Notes: a model not told the origin generated them from the sequence alone. Positions 1 to 6,239 are shown, numbered from the stretch's first letter. The stretch: 28,649 nt of DNA from Sphingomonadaceae bacterium (GCA_016462305.1 JAEMTM010000007.1:1260-29908); one strand, 5' to 3'. Numbers and translations are program-made.

Positions 1-903
1 GCGGTGGGGCTTGCGCCGGTGGTGCAGCCGTCAGAGATATCGAACGAAGCGGGTGCGCTCGAATTCAAGTTCAATCCGTGGCACGACACCGAAAACGGTC
101 AGTTCACATTTAAGGGACAAGGGCAAAGATTTGCTGGCGGCGGCGGAAGTTTCGGCGGCGGTGGTGCTTCGGGTACTTGGAGTAAGCCCAAACCCAAGCG
201 GAAAAACCCGGAAGTAAAGCCTACGCCGAGGCAGCGGATAACTGTTGCGCCGCTCCCGCAGCCTACACCGAGACGCCCTGCAGTTGTCACTTCACCAAAG
301 CCGAAACCCAAAGATATTCGATTAACCGAACCGACCAGTTCACGTCCCGTAGATATACCGAAACAGGTCAAACCAAACGGGGCACCGCCCGCGAAACCCA
401 GCACTGGGCTTTTGGAGGCCACCGCTGCCGCTGCCGCTGCCGCAGCTGCCGGGGCTGCGCTGGCGGCTGCGTCCGGGTCGATCGTCAGTTCTATTACGGT
501 CAACGGCTACACATTCGGTGCCGATGCCATATCACGCACGGCGGGAGTAGCGGGGGAATTGAGACTTGAACCCAGTCAGCGGCGTTCGAGAAGCGCGCAA
601 CAGAATGCGGGGAAGCCAGATCGACTGCCATCGGATCACGGCGGGCACTATATTGCGCGCGAGTTCGGCGGGCCCGAAATTCCTGCGAACCATTTCGCAC
701 AGGATGCCGGAATAAATCGCGGTGAATATCGAAAATTGGAAATACTCTGGAAAAAAGCATTGAAAAGAAAGCAAAAGGTGGACGTAGAAATCGAACCAAA
801 GTATGAAGGTGATTCAAAGCGACCGCATTCGCTCGAGGTGAAATATACAATAAACGGCGAAAAATTTAGTAAGACAGTACCGAACATAAAAGGGGAGAAG
901 TAA
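1..903 (+). CDS. C-terminal part of a polymorphic-toxin-like protein with DNA/RNA non-specific endonuclease domain (5' end outside window)
   Basis: The frame is open to the left edge. A GTG at 4 is possible but has no visible ribosome binding site, so I treat the gene as 5'-truncated by the window. Numbering from that GTG: residues ~23-37 carry a NPWHD...GQFTF motif, then a Gly-rich linker (~44-58), a Pro/Lys-rich spacer (~60-135) and an Ala-rich stretch (~139-158). The C-terminal ~110 residues match the bacterial Endonuclea_NS_2 pattern: SDHGGH with candidate catalytic His215, then AREFGGP, and NRGEYRKLE with candidate metal-binding Asn238. Such domains cleave DNA and RNA and are typical C-terminal payloads of polymorphic toxins such as YeeF. 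A YezG-type immunity gene starts one base after the stop. The last ~200 bp are AT-rich compared with flanking genes, suggesting acquisition. The N-terminal motif resembles linkers of phage-associated toxins, which is recollection and not tested. Activity and delivery route are inferred. Confidence 0.8.
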   Translation, partial: AVGLAPVVQPSEISNEAGALEFKFNPWHDTENGQFTFKGQGQRFAGGGGSFGGGGASGTWSKPKPKRKNPEVKPTPRQRITVAPLPQPTPRRPAVVTSPKPKPKDIRLTEPTSSRPVDIPKQVKPNGAPPAKPSTGLLEATAAAAAAAAAGAALAAASGSIVSSITVNGYTFGADAISRTAGVAGELRLEPSQRRSRSAQQNAGKPDRLPSDHGGHYIAREFGGPEIPANHFAQDAGINRGEYRKLEILWKKALKRKQKVDVEIEPKYEGDSKRPHSLEVKYTINGEKFSKTVPNIKGEK

Positions 904-1344
904 AATGGACCCTCGCGTACAAATGGGCGATATGCTTAACGGCATTGGGCAGCATCTGGCCGACATTCTCGATCAGCACCCCGATGGCAGTTATATGTAT
1001 GCCGAAGTGACCGAAGGCTCCTGTGAAGCAGGTATTTTCCACGATGAAGGCGAACAAGTGGTCTATTACCGTCCGAGTGGCGAACTGTTTGACGCATTGT
1101 TCGACCTGTGGAAGTTCGCCGAGGCGGATAAGAAATGGACCGTGCTTCATTATGAAGTAAAAGACGGAGCGTTCAAAGTCCGCTTTTTATACCCTGATCA
1201 ATTAGATCCTGAGGAATTCAGTTATGAACGTCGAGAGCGCGCATTGCACGAGCGTTATGGCGACAAGCCTGTCATCTATCCTAAGCCGGACGGAAATTTC
1301 CGTGAACTGACATTGGACGATTTTCCCGACGACGATGAGAATTC
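894..1344 (+). repeat. 451-bp exact direct repeat, left copy
   Basis: By eye comparison this segment is identical, base for base, to 1917-2367 (offset 1023). It starts inside the last codons of the toxin gene, covers the toxin stop and nearly all of immunity gene 1, and ends ten bases before that gene's stop codon. Perfect identity over 451 bp points to a recent duplication or gene conversion. It also makes the locus prone to deletion by recombination, which would remove one gene copy and the middle paralogue. Confidence 0.95.
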
Positions 1345-1354
1345 CGCAAGCTAG
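905..1354 (+). CDS. YezG/DUF600-family immunity protein, copy 1
   Basis: This 149-aa acidic cytoplasmic protein has the hallmarks of the YezG (DUF600) immunity family: an N-terminal amphipathic region (GDMLNGIGQHLADIL), a central YRPSGELFDALFDLW segment, KKWTVLHYEVKDG, and a C-terminal RYGDKPVIYPKPDG motif. YezG of Bacillus subtilis neutralises the nuclease toxin YeeF. It begins one base after the toxin stop codon, with its Shine-Dalgarno (AGGGGAG at 891-897) inside the toxin's last codons, so translation is probably coupled. It lies in an exact 451-bp repeat shared with copy 3; the two proteins differ only in the last residue (Ser versus Thr). Expected role: binds and inhibits the endonuclease domain encoded upstream. 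Family assignment is from motif recognition; the cognate pairing is inferred from adjacency. Confidence 0.85.
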   Translation: MDPRVQMGDMLNGIGQHLADILDQHPDGSYMYAEVTEGSCEAGIFHDEGEQVVYYRPSGELFDALFDLWKFAEADKKWTVLHYEVKDGAFKVRFLYPDQLDPEEFSYERRERALHERYGDKPVIYPKPDGNFRELTLDDFPDDDENSAS

Positions 1355-1355
1355 C

Positions 1356-1397
1356 TGGCGCTGCATTTTCAGTGGGTAAAATCTAACGTTTACCCAA
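1356..1397 (+). repeat. Spacer repeat with hairpin, copy A
   Basis: This 42-bp intergenic segment between immunity genes 1 and 2 recurs at 1866-1907 with two mismatches (C/T and G/T). It contains a perfect 7-bp inverted repeat, GGGTAAA (1374-1380) and TTTACCC (1389-1395), with an 8-base loop. There is no T-run, so it is not a standard terminator. It could be an mRNA processing or stabilising hairpin, a protein-binding site, or simply part of a duplicated gene-plus-spacer unit. Confidence 0.85.
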
Positions 1398-1417
1398 TAA
1401 AAAATAGGAGGAACGTC

Positions 1418-1849
1418 ATGGCAACTGAAGAAATGGGCAAATTGCTGAATCAAATTGGGCAGCTTGTCGCCAAAACGCTGGGTAAAGTTCCCGATGATGT
1501 TTTTGTTTTTATCCGGGCTGCCGACCAACTGAGCGGCGGAGCAATTTTTGAAAATCTGTCTGACAAAATTGTCTATCATGATTTTGGACATGACATTCAT
1601 GATACGATATTAGAATTATGGGACGCTGCGCCGACTGACAAAAAATGGTCGATGCTGCTTTACGATATCAAGGACGGTAGCTTCGATGCCGAGTTTTTGT
1701 ACACGGATGATCTCGAGGATGAATGGGACTCGCTTGACTATCGGCAGGATGCTCTTCGCGAACGTTATGGCGACAAGCCTGTCATCTACCCCAAGCGGGA
1801 CGGAAAGTTCCGTATACAGACGTTGGACGATTTGCCCGACGAAGATTAG
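1418..1849 (+). CDS. YezG/DUF600-family immunity protein, diverged middle paralogue
   Basis: This 143-aa protein is a paralogue of its neighbours. The shared plan is MGKLLNQIGQLVAKTLG at the N-terminus, TDKKWSMLLYDIKDGSF in the middle and RERYGDKPVIYPKRDGKF near the end. The central third is clearly different, while the 3' end is nearly identical in DNA to the other copies (the GYGDKP-coding stretch). It has the strongest ribosome binding site of the three (AGGAGG at 1406-1411, six bases from the ATG). Divergence in the central part with conserved ends suggests altered specificity, either against a related toxin variant or as a broader immunity store. Which toxin it binds cannot be read from sequence. 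Confidence 0.83.
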   Translation: MATEEMGKLLNQIGQLVAKTLGKVPDDVFVFIRAADQLSGGAIFENLSDKIVYHDFGHDIHDTILELWDAAPTDKKWSMLLYDIKDGSFDAEFLYTDDLEDEWDSLDYRQDALRERYGDKPVIYPKRDGKFRIQTLDDLPDED

Positions 1850-1865
1850 AATCCGGCAACCTAAA

Positions 1866-1907
1866 TGGCGCTGCATTTCCAGTGGGTAAAATCGAACGTT
1901 TACCCAA
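1866..1907 (+). repeat. Spacer repeat with hairpin, copy B
   Basis: This is the second copy of the 42-bp spacer repeat (first at 1356-1397, 40 of 42 bases identical), lying between immunity genes 2 and 3. The same hairpin arms GGGTAAA (1884-1890) and TTTACCC (1899-1905) are kept, and one of the two differences is in the loop. No such spacer lies upstream of immunity gene 1 or downstream of gene 3, so the repeat belongs to the 3' flank of an immunity-gene unit. Confidence 0.85.
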
Positions 1908-1916
1908 CGACAAATA

Positions 1917-2367
1917 GGAGAAGTAAAATGGACCCTCGCGTACAAATGGGCGATATGCTTAACGGCATTGGGCAGCATCTGGCCGACATTCTCGATCAGC
2001 ACCCCGATGGCAGTTATATGTATGCCGAAGTGACCGAAGGCTCCTGTGAAGCAGGTATTTTCCACGATGAAGGCGAACAAGTGGTCTATTACCGTCCGAG
2101 TGGCGAACTGTTTGACGCATTGTTCGACCTGTGGAAGTTCGCCGAGGCGGATAAGAAATGGACCGTGCTTCATTATGAAGTAAAAGACGGAGCGTTCAAA
2201 GTCCGCTTTTTATACCCTGATCAATTAGATCCTGAGGAATTCAGTTATGAACGTCGAGAGCGCGCATTGCACGAGCGTTATGGCGACAAGCCTGTCATCT
2301 ATCCTAAGCCGGACGGAAATTTCCGTGAACTGACATTGGACGATTTTCCCGACGACGATGAGAATTC
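1917..2367 (+). repeat. 451-bp exact direct repeat, right copy
   Basis: Identical to 894-1344. Its left end (GGAGAAGTAAA) reproduces the last codons and stop of the toxin gene although no toxin ORF precedes it here. This shows that copy 1, next to the toxin, was the likely donor. The repeat ends with GAATTC; the sequences diverge at the next base. Confidence 0.95.
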
Positions 2368-2377
2368 GGCGACCTGA
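1928..2377 (+). CDS. YezG/DUF600-family immunity protein, copy 3
   Basis: The 149-aa product is identical to copy 1 except that the last residue is Thr instead of Ser. An upstream in-frame ATG at 1865 would add 21 residues that read through the spacer repeat. The ATG at 1928 is preferred because it matches copy 1 and has a ribosome binding site (TAGGAG at 1915-1920). Two identical genes flanking a divergent one may raise immunity dose or reflect a recent unequal exchange. After this gene, 2378-2466 holds no gene that I can recognise, only the ribosome binding site of the next ORF. Confidence 0.85.
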   Translation: MDPRVQMGDMLNGIGQHLADILDQHPDGSYMYAEVTEGSCEAGIFHDEGEQVVYYRPSGELFDALFDLWKFAEADKKWTVLHYEVKDGAFKVRFLYPDQLDPEEFSYERRERALHERYGDKPVIYPKPDGNFRELTLDDFPDDDENSAT

Positions 2378-2466
2378 ACAGTTGCCGCCTGCACCCAGCA
2401 TGACCCGAGCGACCCGTAACGGCGGATAGAGCCTGTTTGGGTCCGATTTACATATAGGAAACATCA

Positions 2467-2724
2467 ATGGTTGAAAATAATTTGCAAGGTCTGCTGGAGC
2501 AGGCCTCCGAAACCGGTGCGCGTCGTGCGCTGGCGGGGTTGGGGCTGGATGATGCCAGCGCCGCCAAGGATATGGGCGAATTGCGCGAGCTTTTGTCCGC
2601 ATGGCGCGACGCCAAACGCTCGGCGCGTAAGGCGGCGATTGGCTGGGTCGTGCGGATGGTGTTGGCGTTGTTGCTGATCGGCATTGCGTTCAGATTGGGC
2701 CTGCCCGGATTGGTCAGCCAATGA
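2467..2724 (+). CDS. Small DUF6127-like GTA protein (gp3.5 position)
   Basis: This 85-aa protein has an N-terminal helical region (residues ~1-55, including a GARRALAGLGLDD segment and ELRELLSAWRDAKRSARKA) and one predicted membrane helix near the C-terminus (~57-80, GWVVRMVLALLLIGIAF). Proteins of this form occur between portal and protease genes of alphaproteobacterial gene transfer agents (gp3.5, DUF6127). Their function is not established. AGGAAA at 2456-2461 is a reasonable ribosome binding site. It overlaps the protease gene by four bases (ATGA), so the two are probably translationally coupled. The family name comes from memory of such clusters; the position and shape are seen directly. 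Confidence 0.7.
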   Translation: MVENNLQGLLEQASETGARRALAGLGLDDASAAKDMGELRELLSAWRDAKRSARKAAIGWVVRMVLALLLIGIAFRLGLPGLVSQ

Positions 2725-3128
2725 GGTTGGCGGGCTATGCCGCGATCTTCGACGCGCCGGACAAGGGCGGGGATATTGTTCGCAAGGGGGCATTTGCGCG
2801 TGCGGCAAAGGCGGGCTTGCCCTTATTGTGGCAACATGACCAACGCCGCCGCATCGGCTTTGTCGAAAGCCTAAGCGAGGATGCACGCGGCCTGCGGGTG
2901 ATCGCGCAACTCGATGACGACAGCGCGGTTGTGCAGGCGGGCAGCGGCCTATCCTTTGGCTACCGCGTGCGCGCGATGCAGCAACAGGAATATCGGGAGC
3001 TCACTGACCTCGACCTTATCGAAGTCAGCGTCGTTGCCACCCCCATGCAACCGCTCGCCCGCGTGCTGGCGGTGGAGGCGGGTGGGCCAAACATCACAGA
3101 CATTAATCAGTTCACGCAAGGAGAATGA
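2721..3128 (+). CDS. HK97-family prohead protease (GTA gp4)
   Basis: This 135-aa serine protease matures the capsid by removing the N-terminal part of the major capsid protein and degrading itself. Family motifs are visible: MRLAGYAAIFDAPDKGGDIV at the N-terminus, LLWQHD with the candidate catalytic His39, GLSFGYRV with the candidate catalytic Ser78, and the LIEVSVVATPMQP strand near the end. The length is short but usual for GTA versions. It starts on the ATGA overlap with the preceding gene and sits two bases before the capsid gene, the standard gp4-gp5 arrangement. Confidence 0.92.
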   Translation: MRLAGYAAIFDAPDKGGDIVRKGAFARAAKAGLPLLWQHDQRRRIGFVESLSEDARGLRVIAQLDDDSAVVQAGSGLSFGYRVRAMQQQEYRELTDLDLIEVSVVATPMQPLARVLAVEAGGPNITDINQFTQGE

Positions 3129-3129
3129 C

Positions 3130-4197
3130 ATGGATTATGAAACTAAAGCAGACAATCTGGACGCCGTCTTTGACGGGGCGGTGCCGGCGGTGGCGGTGAC
3201 GCGGCCCGTTTTATCAGGCGGCAAGGTCGCTGACCCGGCGCGGTCGGCCTTTGTCGATGGCTATTTGCGGCGCGGGTCGGAGGTGGAGTTGAAAAGCTTC
3301 AATGGCGCAACGCCTGCCGATGGCGGCTTTGCCGTGCCGCGCGAAATTGACGAGGTCATCGACACCGTGTTGAAATCGATCTCTCCCATTCGCGCGATTT
3401 CGACCGTGGTGCGCGTGGGGTCGGCTGGCTATCGCAAGCTGGTGACGCAAAATGGCGTGACATCGGGCTGGGCCGCAGAAACGGCGACGCGTCCGGAAAC
3501 GGCGACGCCGACATTCAACGAAATCGTCCCCAGCTTTGGCGACCTGTATGCCAACCCGGCGGCGACGCAGGCGATGTTGGATGATGCCGCATTTGATGTG
3601 GAGGCCTGGCTGGCGGATGAAATCGCATCCGAATTTGCCAAGGCCGAAGGCGCAGCATTCATCAGCGGCAATGGCACCAACCGCCCGCGCGGATTTTTGA
3701 CCGCGCCGGTTGCGACGACAAGCGATGCGACGCGGCCCTTTGGCACGTTGCAATATGTGCCGACGGGCGTGGCGGGCGGCTTTCCCACGACCAGTCCGCA
3801 AGACAAGTTGGTGGAGCTGGTGCACGCTGTGCGCGCGCCCTATCGGCAGGGGGCAAGCTGGGTCATGAATGCATCGACCTTGTCGATTATTCGCCGGTTC
3901 AAAACGGTGGATGGTGCGTTTCTGTGGCAACCTGCGATGGCGGCGGGACAGCCGGATACGTTGATGGGCTATCCGGTCGTTGAGGCCGAAGACATGCCCG
4001 ATATTGCTGCGAACAGCCTGTCGATTGCCTTTGGTAATTTCAAGGCGGGTTATTTGATTGCCGAACGGAGCGAGACCAATATCTTGCGCGATCCATATTC
4101 GAACAAGCCTTATGTCCATTTCTACGCCACGAAGCGTATTGGTGGCGCGTTGATCAATTCGGCGGCGATCAAATTGATGCGTTTTTCGCTGACCTAA
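3130..4197 (+). CDS. HK97-family phage/GTA major capsid protein (gp5)
   Basis: This 355-aa protein builds the icosahedral head. The start at 3130 is chosen for its ribosome binding site (AAGGAGA at 3119-3125); the longer open frame upstream overlaps the protease gene. The N-terminal ~60 residues are the variable segment probably removed by the protease. The HK97 fold then begins around KSFNGATPADGGFAVP, with the typical SPIRAISTVVRV, a tryptophan-containing E-loop region (TSGWAAETATRPET), ISGNGTNRPRGFL, and a C-terminal NILRDPYSNKPYVHF-AT-R-GGALIN strand set. It is shorter than the long-arm capsids of many HK97-type phages. It is followed by a strong terminator-like hairpin, consistent with a need for more capsid than tail protein. 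Confidence 0.95.
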   Translation: MDYETKADNLDAVFDGAVPAVAVTRPVLSGGKVADPARSAFVDGYLRRGSEVELKSFNGATPADGGFAVPREIDEVIDTVLKSISPIRAISTVVRVGSAGYRKLVTQNGVTSGWAAETATRPETATPTFNEIVPSFGDLYANPAATQAMLDDAAFDVEAWLADEIASEFAKAEGAAFISGNGTNRPRGFLTAPVATTSDATRPFGTLQYVPTGVAGGFPTTSPQDKLVELVHAVRAPYRQGASWVMNASTLSIIRRFKTVDGAFLWQPAMAAGQPDTLMGYPVVEAEDMPDIAANSLSIAFGNFKAGYLIAERSETNILRDPYSNKPYVHFYATKRIGGALINSAAIKLMRFSLT

Positions 4198-4203
4198 GCA
4201 TTT

Positions 4204-4243
4204 TGGCCTCTGCCCGTTGCGTTGATGGGTAGAGGCCATTTTT
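4204..4243 (+). terminator. Intra-operon rho-independent terminator after the capsid gene
   Basis: A 12-bp stem (4204-4215 with 4227-4238; one G-U pair) with an 11-base loop is followed by five T residues at 4239-4243. It lies seven bases past the capsid stop. In the middle of a GTA operon it probably acts as a partial terminator that lowers expression of the tail genes relative to the head genes. Confidence 0.85.
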
Positions 4244-4284
4244 GGTTAAAATAATACATATCAAAAGCCGATATGGCAAAAATA

Positions 4285-4302
4285 GCGCAACTACGGTTGC
4301 GC
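4285..4302 (+). promoter_or_regulatory. UACG-tetraloop hairpin upstream of gp6
   Basis: GCGCAAC (4285-4291) and GTTGCGC (4296-4302) form a perfect 7-bp stem closed by a C-G pair around the loop TACG, a UNCG-type tetraloop of exceptional stability in RNA. It ends 25 bases before the gp6 start codon and has only a weak T-run after it. A role as 5' end protection for a processed or newly initiated downstream transcript is likelier than termination, but this is inference. The stretch 4244-4284 is AT-rich and could hold a promoter. Confidence 0.65.
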
Positions 4303-4327
4303 TTCCCCAATTTCAAAGGAACATCAG

Positions 4328-4867
4328 ATGTTGAGCCTTGATCCGCTCGGCCTCGACAGCGTCATGCTGGCCGAGGTTCGGGCCTATATGCGTGTCGATG
4401 CGGGCACCGATGACAATGTGATCGCCGCCTGCGCCGTCGCCGCCGTTGAACATGCCGAGCAGTTCACGCGGCAGATACTGATCCGTCGTGGTGCAAAGGA
4501 TATGGTCACGACAGGGTCAGGCTGGCAAATATTGCAAGCCATGCCCGTGCAGTCAATCGTGGGCGTGACGGGCATTCCGGCAGAGGGCGCAAGTCTTGCC
4601 ATGGCAGCGTCGGCGTGGGAGGCAAAGATCAGCTCACGCGGAGAAGCCTATTTCAGGGTGCTACAGCCCGGAATTGCGGGACGTGCGGAGGTATCGCTTA
4701 TCGTTGGTCTGTCGGCCAATTGGGCCAGTCTGCCCGAGTCACTTCGGCTTGGCTTGCTGCGGCTGGCGGGGCATTTCTACAACAACCGCGATGCGAGCGA
4801 TGATGCTGGCCCGCCTGCCGCGGCACTGGCGTTGTTGCTGCCGTTCCGCCGGATGCAATTGGCATGA
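4328..4867 (+). CDS. GTA gp6-like head-tail connector protein
   Basis: This 179-aa protein has the N-terminal pattern of HK97 gp6-like connectors: LAEVRAYMRVDAGTDDNVIAACAVAAVEHAEQFTRQIL, a helix pair that forms the ring under the portal. The C-terminal LPESLRLGLLRLAGHFYNNRD helix is also typical. It joins the portal to the tail adaptor in the neck. The ribosome binding site is AAAGGA at 4315-4320. The gene opens the tail half of the cluster after the terminator and hairpin, and overlaps gp7 by four bases. Confidence 0.87.
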   Translation: MLSLDPLGLDSVMLAEVRAYMRVDAGTDDNVIAACAVAAVEHAEQFTRQILIRRGAKDMVTTGSGWQILQAMPVQSIVGVTGIPAEGASLAMAASAWEAKISSRGEAYFRVLQPGIAGRAEVSLIVGLSANWASLPESLRLGLLRLAGHFYNNRDASDDAGPPAAALALLLPFRRMQLA

Positions 4868-5190
4868 GCGGGGAATTTGCAGGCACGTTGCGCGAACGTG
4901 TCGTGATCGAAACGCGACTTGGCAACCGCGACAGCCGCGCAGGCGCGGTGGGCAATTACCGCTATGACGGGCAGGCATGGGCAGCGGTTTCACCGTTAAT
5001 GCCCGCCGATCTGACGCGCGGCGATGCCTTGTCGGCACTGCCGCGTTGGCGGGTGACATTACGTAAACGCGAAGGCGTGGGGATTGGCACAAGGCTGACA
5101 TGGCGGGGCAAATATCTGGCGGTGCGGGCGGCCTTAAGTGACCCGCAGACGCCCGCGCAAATGCACCTGACCTGCGAAGAAGTGCGATGA
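4864..5190 (+). CDS. Phage head closure / head-tail adaptor protein (GTA gp7)
   Basis: This 108-aa protein matches the head-closure family (SPP1 gp16-like): GTLRERVVIETRLGNRDSRAGAV, YDGQAWAAVSPL, and the strand block WRVTLRKREGVGIGTRLTWRGKYLAV ending in LTCEEVR. It plugs the neck between the gp6 ring and the tail terminator. It starts on an ATGA overlap with gp6 and ends on an ATGA overlap with the next small gene. Confidence 0.88.
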   Translation: MSGEFAGTLRERVVIETRLGNRDSRAGAVGNYRYDGQAWAAVSPLMPADLTRGDALSALPRWRVTLRKREGVGIGTRLTWRGKYLAVRAALSDPQTPAQMHLTCEEVR

Positions 5191-5384
5191 ATGCCGAACG
5201 GCTGAAGGCCAAAGCCGACGTCTTGGGCGCGGCCCGCGTGCAGCGGATCAGCGATCGGTTGATGGCAACCGACTTGCCGCAAGGCGTGCGCGCCGAACGC
5301 AGTGACGAAGGCGTGACGTTAGTGGCCAAAAACCTGCGCCGCCGAATGCTTGACGACGCGCAATTAAGGAATTTCGGACGATGA
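5187..5384 (+). CDS. Small 65-aa protein between GTA gp7 and gp8, unknown function
   Basis: I do not recognise this protein firmly. It has 65 residues: an N-terminal helix (NAERLKAKADVLGAARVQRI), a short acidic beta-like middle (ERSDEGVTLVAKNLRRR) and a C-terminal LRNFGR. The middle and end resemble the tail of HK97 gp10-like neck proteins, whose genes lie in exactly this place in HK97-type phages. It could be a shrunken version of that protein. Its ATGA overlaps on both sides and its codon use like the neighbours argue that it is a real gene. RcGTA, as I recall its map, has no gene here. Confidence 0.7.
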   Translation: MNAERLKAKADVLGAARVQRISDRLMATDLPQGVRAERSDEGVTLVAKNLRRRMLDDAQLRNFGR

Positions 5385-5779
5385 GTGATGCAGTGCAAGC
5401 CTTGCAAGCTGCCGCCGTGGCAGCGCTGTCGGCGCACCCGGTGTTGGCCGCACAGTTGACGGGCATTTATGACGGACCGCCGCCGCGTGCAGCCTTTCCC
5501 TACATCGCCGTCACCGATGGGGTGACGAGCGATTGGGGCACCAAGACCAAGCAAGGCCGCGAAATCCGGCTGGCGTTTACGGTGTGGGATGATGGTGAGG
5601 CCGCGACGCGGCTCACGAACCTTATGGGCCATGTTGACGATGCCTTATTGGCGATCCCACGTGATTTGCCCGGCTGGCGGATCGCGAGCTTGGTCTTCCT
5701 ACGGTCGATGGTGCTGCGCGATCCGGCGGGGCCATGGGCGGGGCTGGTCGAGCATCGCGTCCGATTGCTCGCCGTCTAA
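5381..5779 (+). CDS. DUF3168 tail completion/terminator protein (GTA gp8)
   Basis: This 132-aa protein fits DUF3168: an N-terminal helix (ALQAAAVAALSAHPVLAAQLTG), IYDGPPPRAAFPYIAV, then RLAFTVWDDGEAATRLTNLMGHVDDALL, and a C-terminal strand ending in HRVRLLAV. Members cap the tail tube at the neck. It is coupled to the preceding gene by an ATGA overlap. A 52-bp gap follows before the tail tube gene. Confidence 0.88.
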   Translation: MSDAVQALQAAAVAALSAHPVLAAQLTGIYDGPPPRAAFPYIAVTDGVTSDWGTKTKQGREIRLAFTVWDDGEAATRLTNLMGHVDDALLAIPRDLPGWRIASLVFLRSMVLRDPAGPWAGLVEHRVRLLAV

Positions 5780-5831
5780 ATCACATAATTTCTCCGCCGA
5801 TGCGCGGACATTTTCGAAAGGATAAGGGCAT

Positions 5832-6239
5832 ATGCCAGTAGAAAAAGGAAGCGCCTTCCTGTTGAAGGTTGGCGATGGCGCAGCGACGCCAGTGTACGCA
5901 ACGGTCGCTGGCCTGCGTACCACGCAATTGTCGATCAATGGCGATCCGGTGGTCATCACCCATAAGGGCAGCGGCGCGTGGCGCGAATTGTTGTCGGGCG
6001 CGGGTGTGCGGTCGGTGTCGGTGTCAGGGGCGGGCGTCTTTACCGGATCATCGGCGGAGACGCGGATTAAAAACAACGCCCTTTCGGGGCAGTTGGATGA
6101 TTATGAGTTAAGTTTTGAAGGCGGAGAGCGGCTGCGCGGAAAATTCCTGGTCGCAAGGCTCGATTATGCGGGCGATTTCAATGGGGAGCGGTCCTACACG
6201 CTGGCGCTGGAAAGCAGCGGACAGGTAACGTCCTTATGA
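5832..6239 (+). CDS. Major tail tube protein (GTA gp9, TP901-1 type)
   Basis: This 135-aa protein has the features of short TP901-1-like tail tube proteins of GTAs: EKGSAFLLKVGDG at the start, TTQLSINGDPVVITHKGS, a WRELLSGAGVRSVSVSGAGVF core strand block, and a C-terminal LVARLDYAGDFNGERSYTLALESSGQ. It polymerises into the hollow tail through which DNA passes. A ribosome binding site (AAAGGA at 5817-5822) precedes the ATG. It overlaps gp10 by four bases. Confidence 0.9.
   Translation: MPVEKGSAFLLKVGDGAATPVYATVAGLRTTQLSINGDPVVITHKGSGAWRELLSGAGVRSVSVSGAGVFTGSSAETRIKNNALSGQLDDYELSFEGGERLRGKFLVARLDYAGDFNGERSYTLALESSGQVTSL

Noticed and set aside
99..503. 134-aa minus-strand Ala/Gly-rich frame
   Set aside because: Shadow of the low-complexity linker of the toxin ORF.
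1356..1907. Possible CRISPR-like repeat-spacer array
   Set aside because: Only two repeat copies, 510 bp apart, separated by a full gene.
1616..2173. 185-aa minus-strand frame partly duplicated at 866-1150
   Set aside because: It recurs only because the immunity gene is duplicated; it is the antisense shadow of the YezG-like genes.
1..2377. Possible insertion sequence carrying the toxin island
   Set aside because: No transposase, terminal inverted repeats or target-site duplication can be seen in the window; the exact repeats are internal gene duplications.
3214..4239. 341-aa open frame on the minus strand
   Set aside because: Lies entirely antisense to the well-supported major capsid gene; composition is Arg/His-rich as expected from a shadow frame in GC-rich DNA.
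4739..5632. 297-aa open frame on the minus strand
   Set aside because: Overlaps four coupled GTA genes (gp6, gp7, the 65-aa gene, gp8) and shows no recognisable motif.
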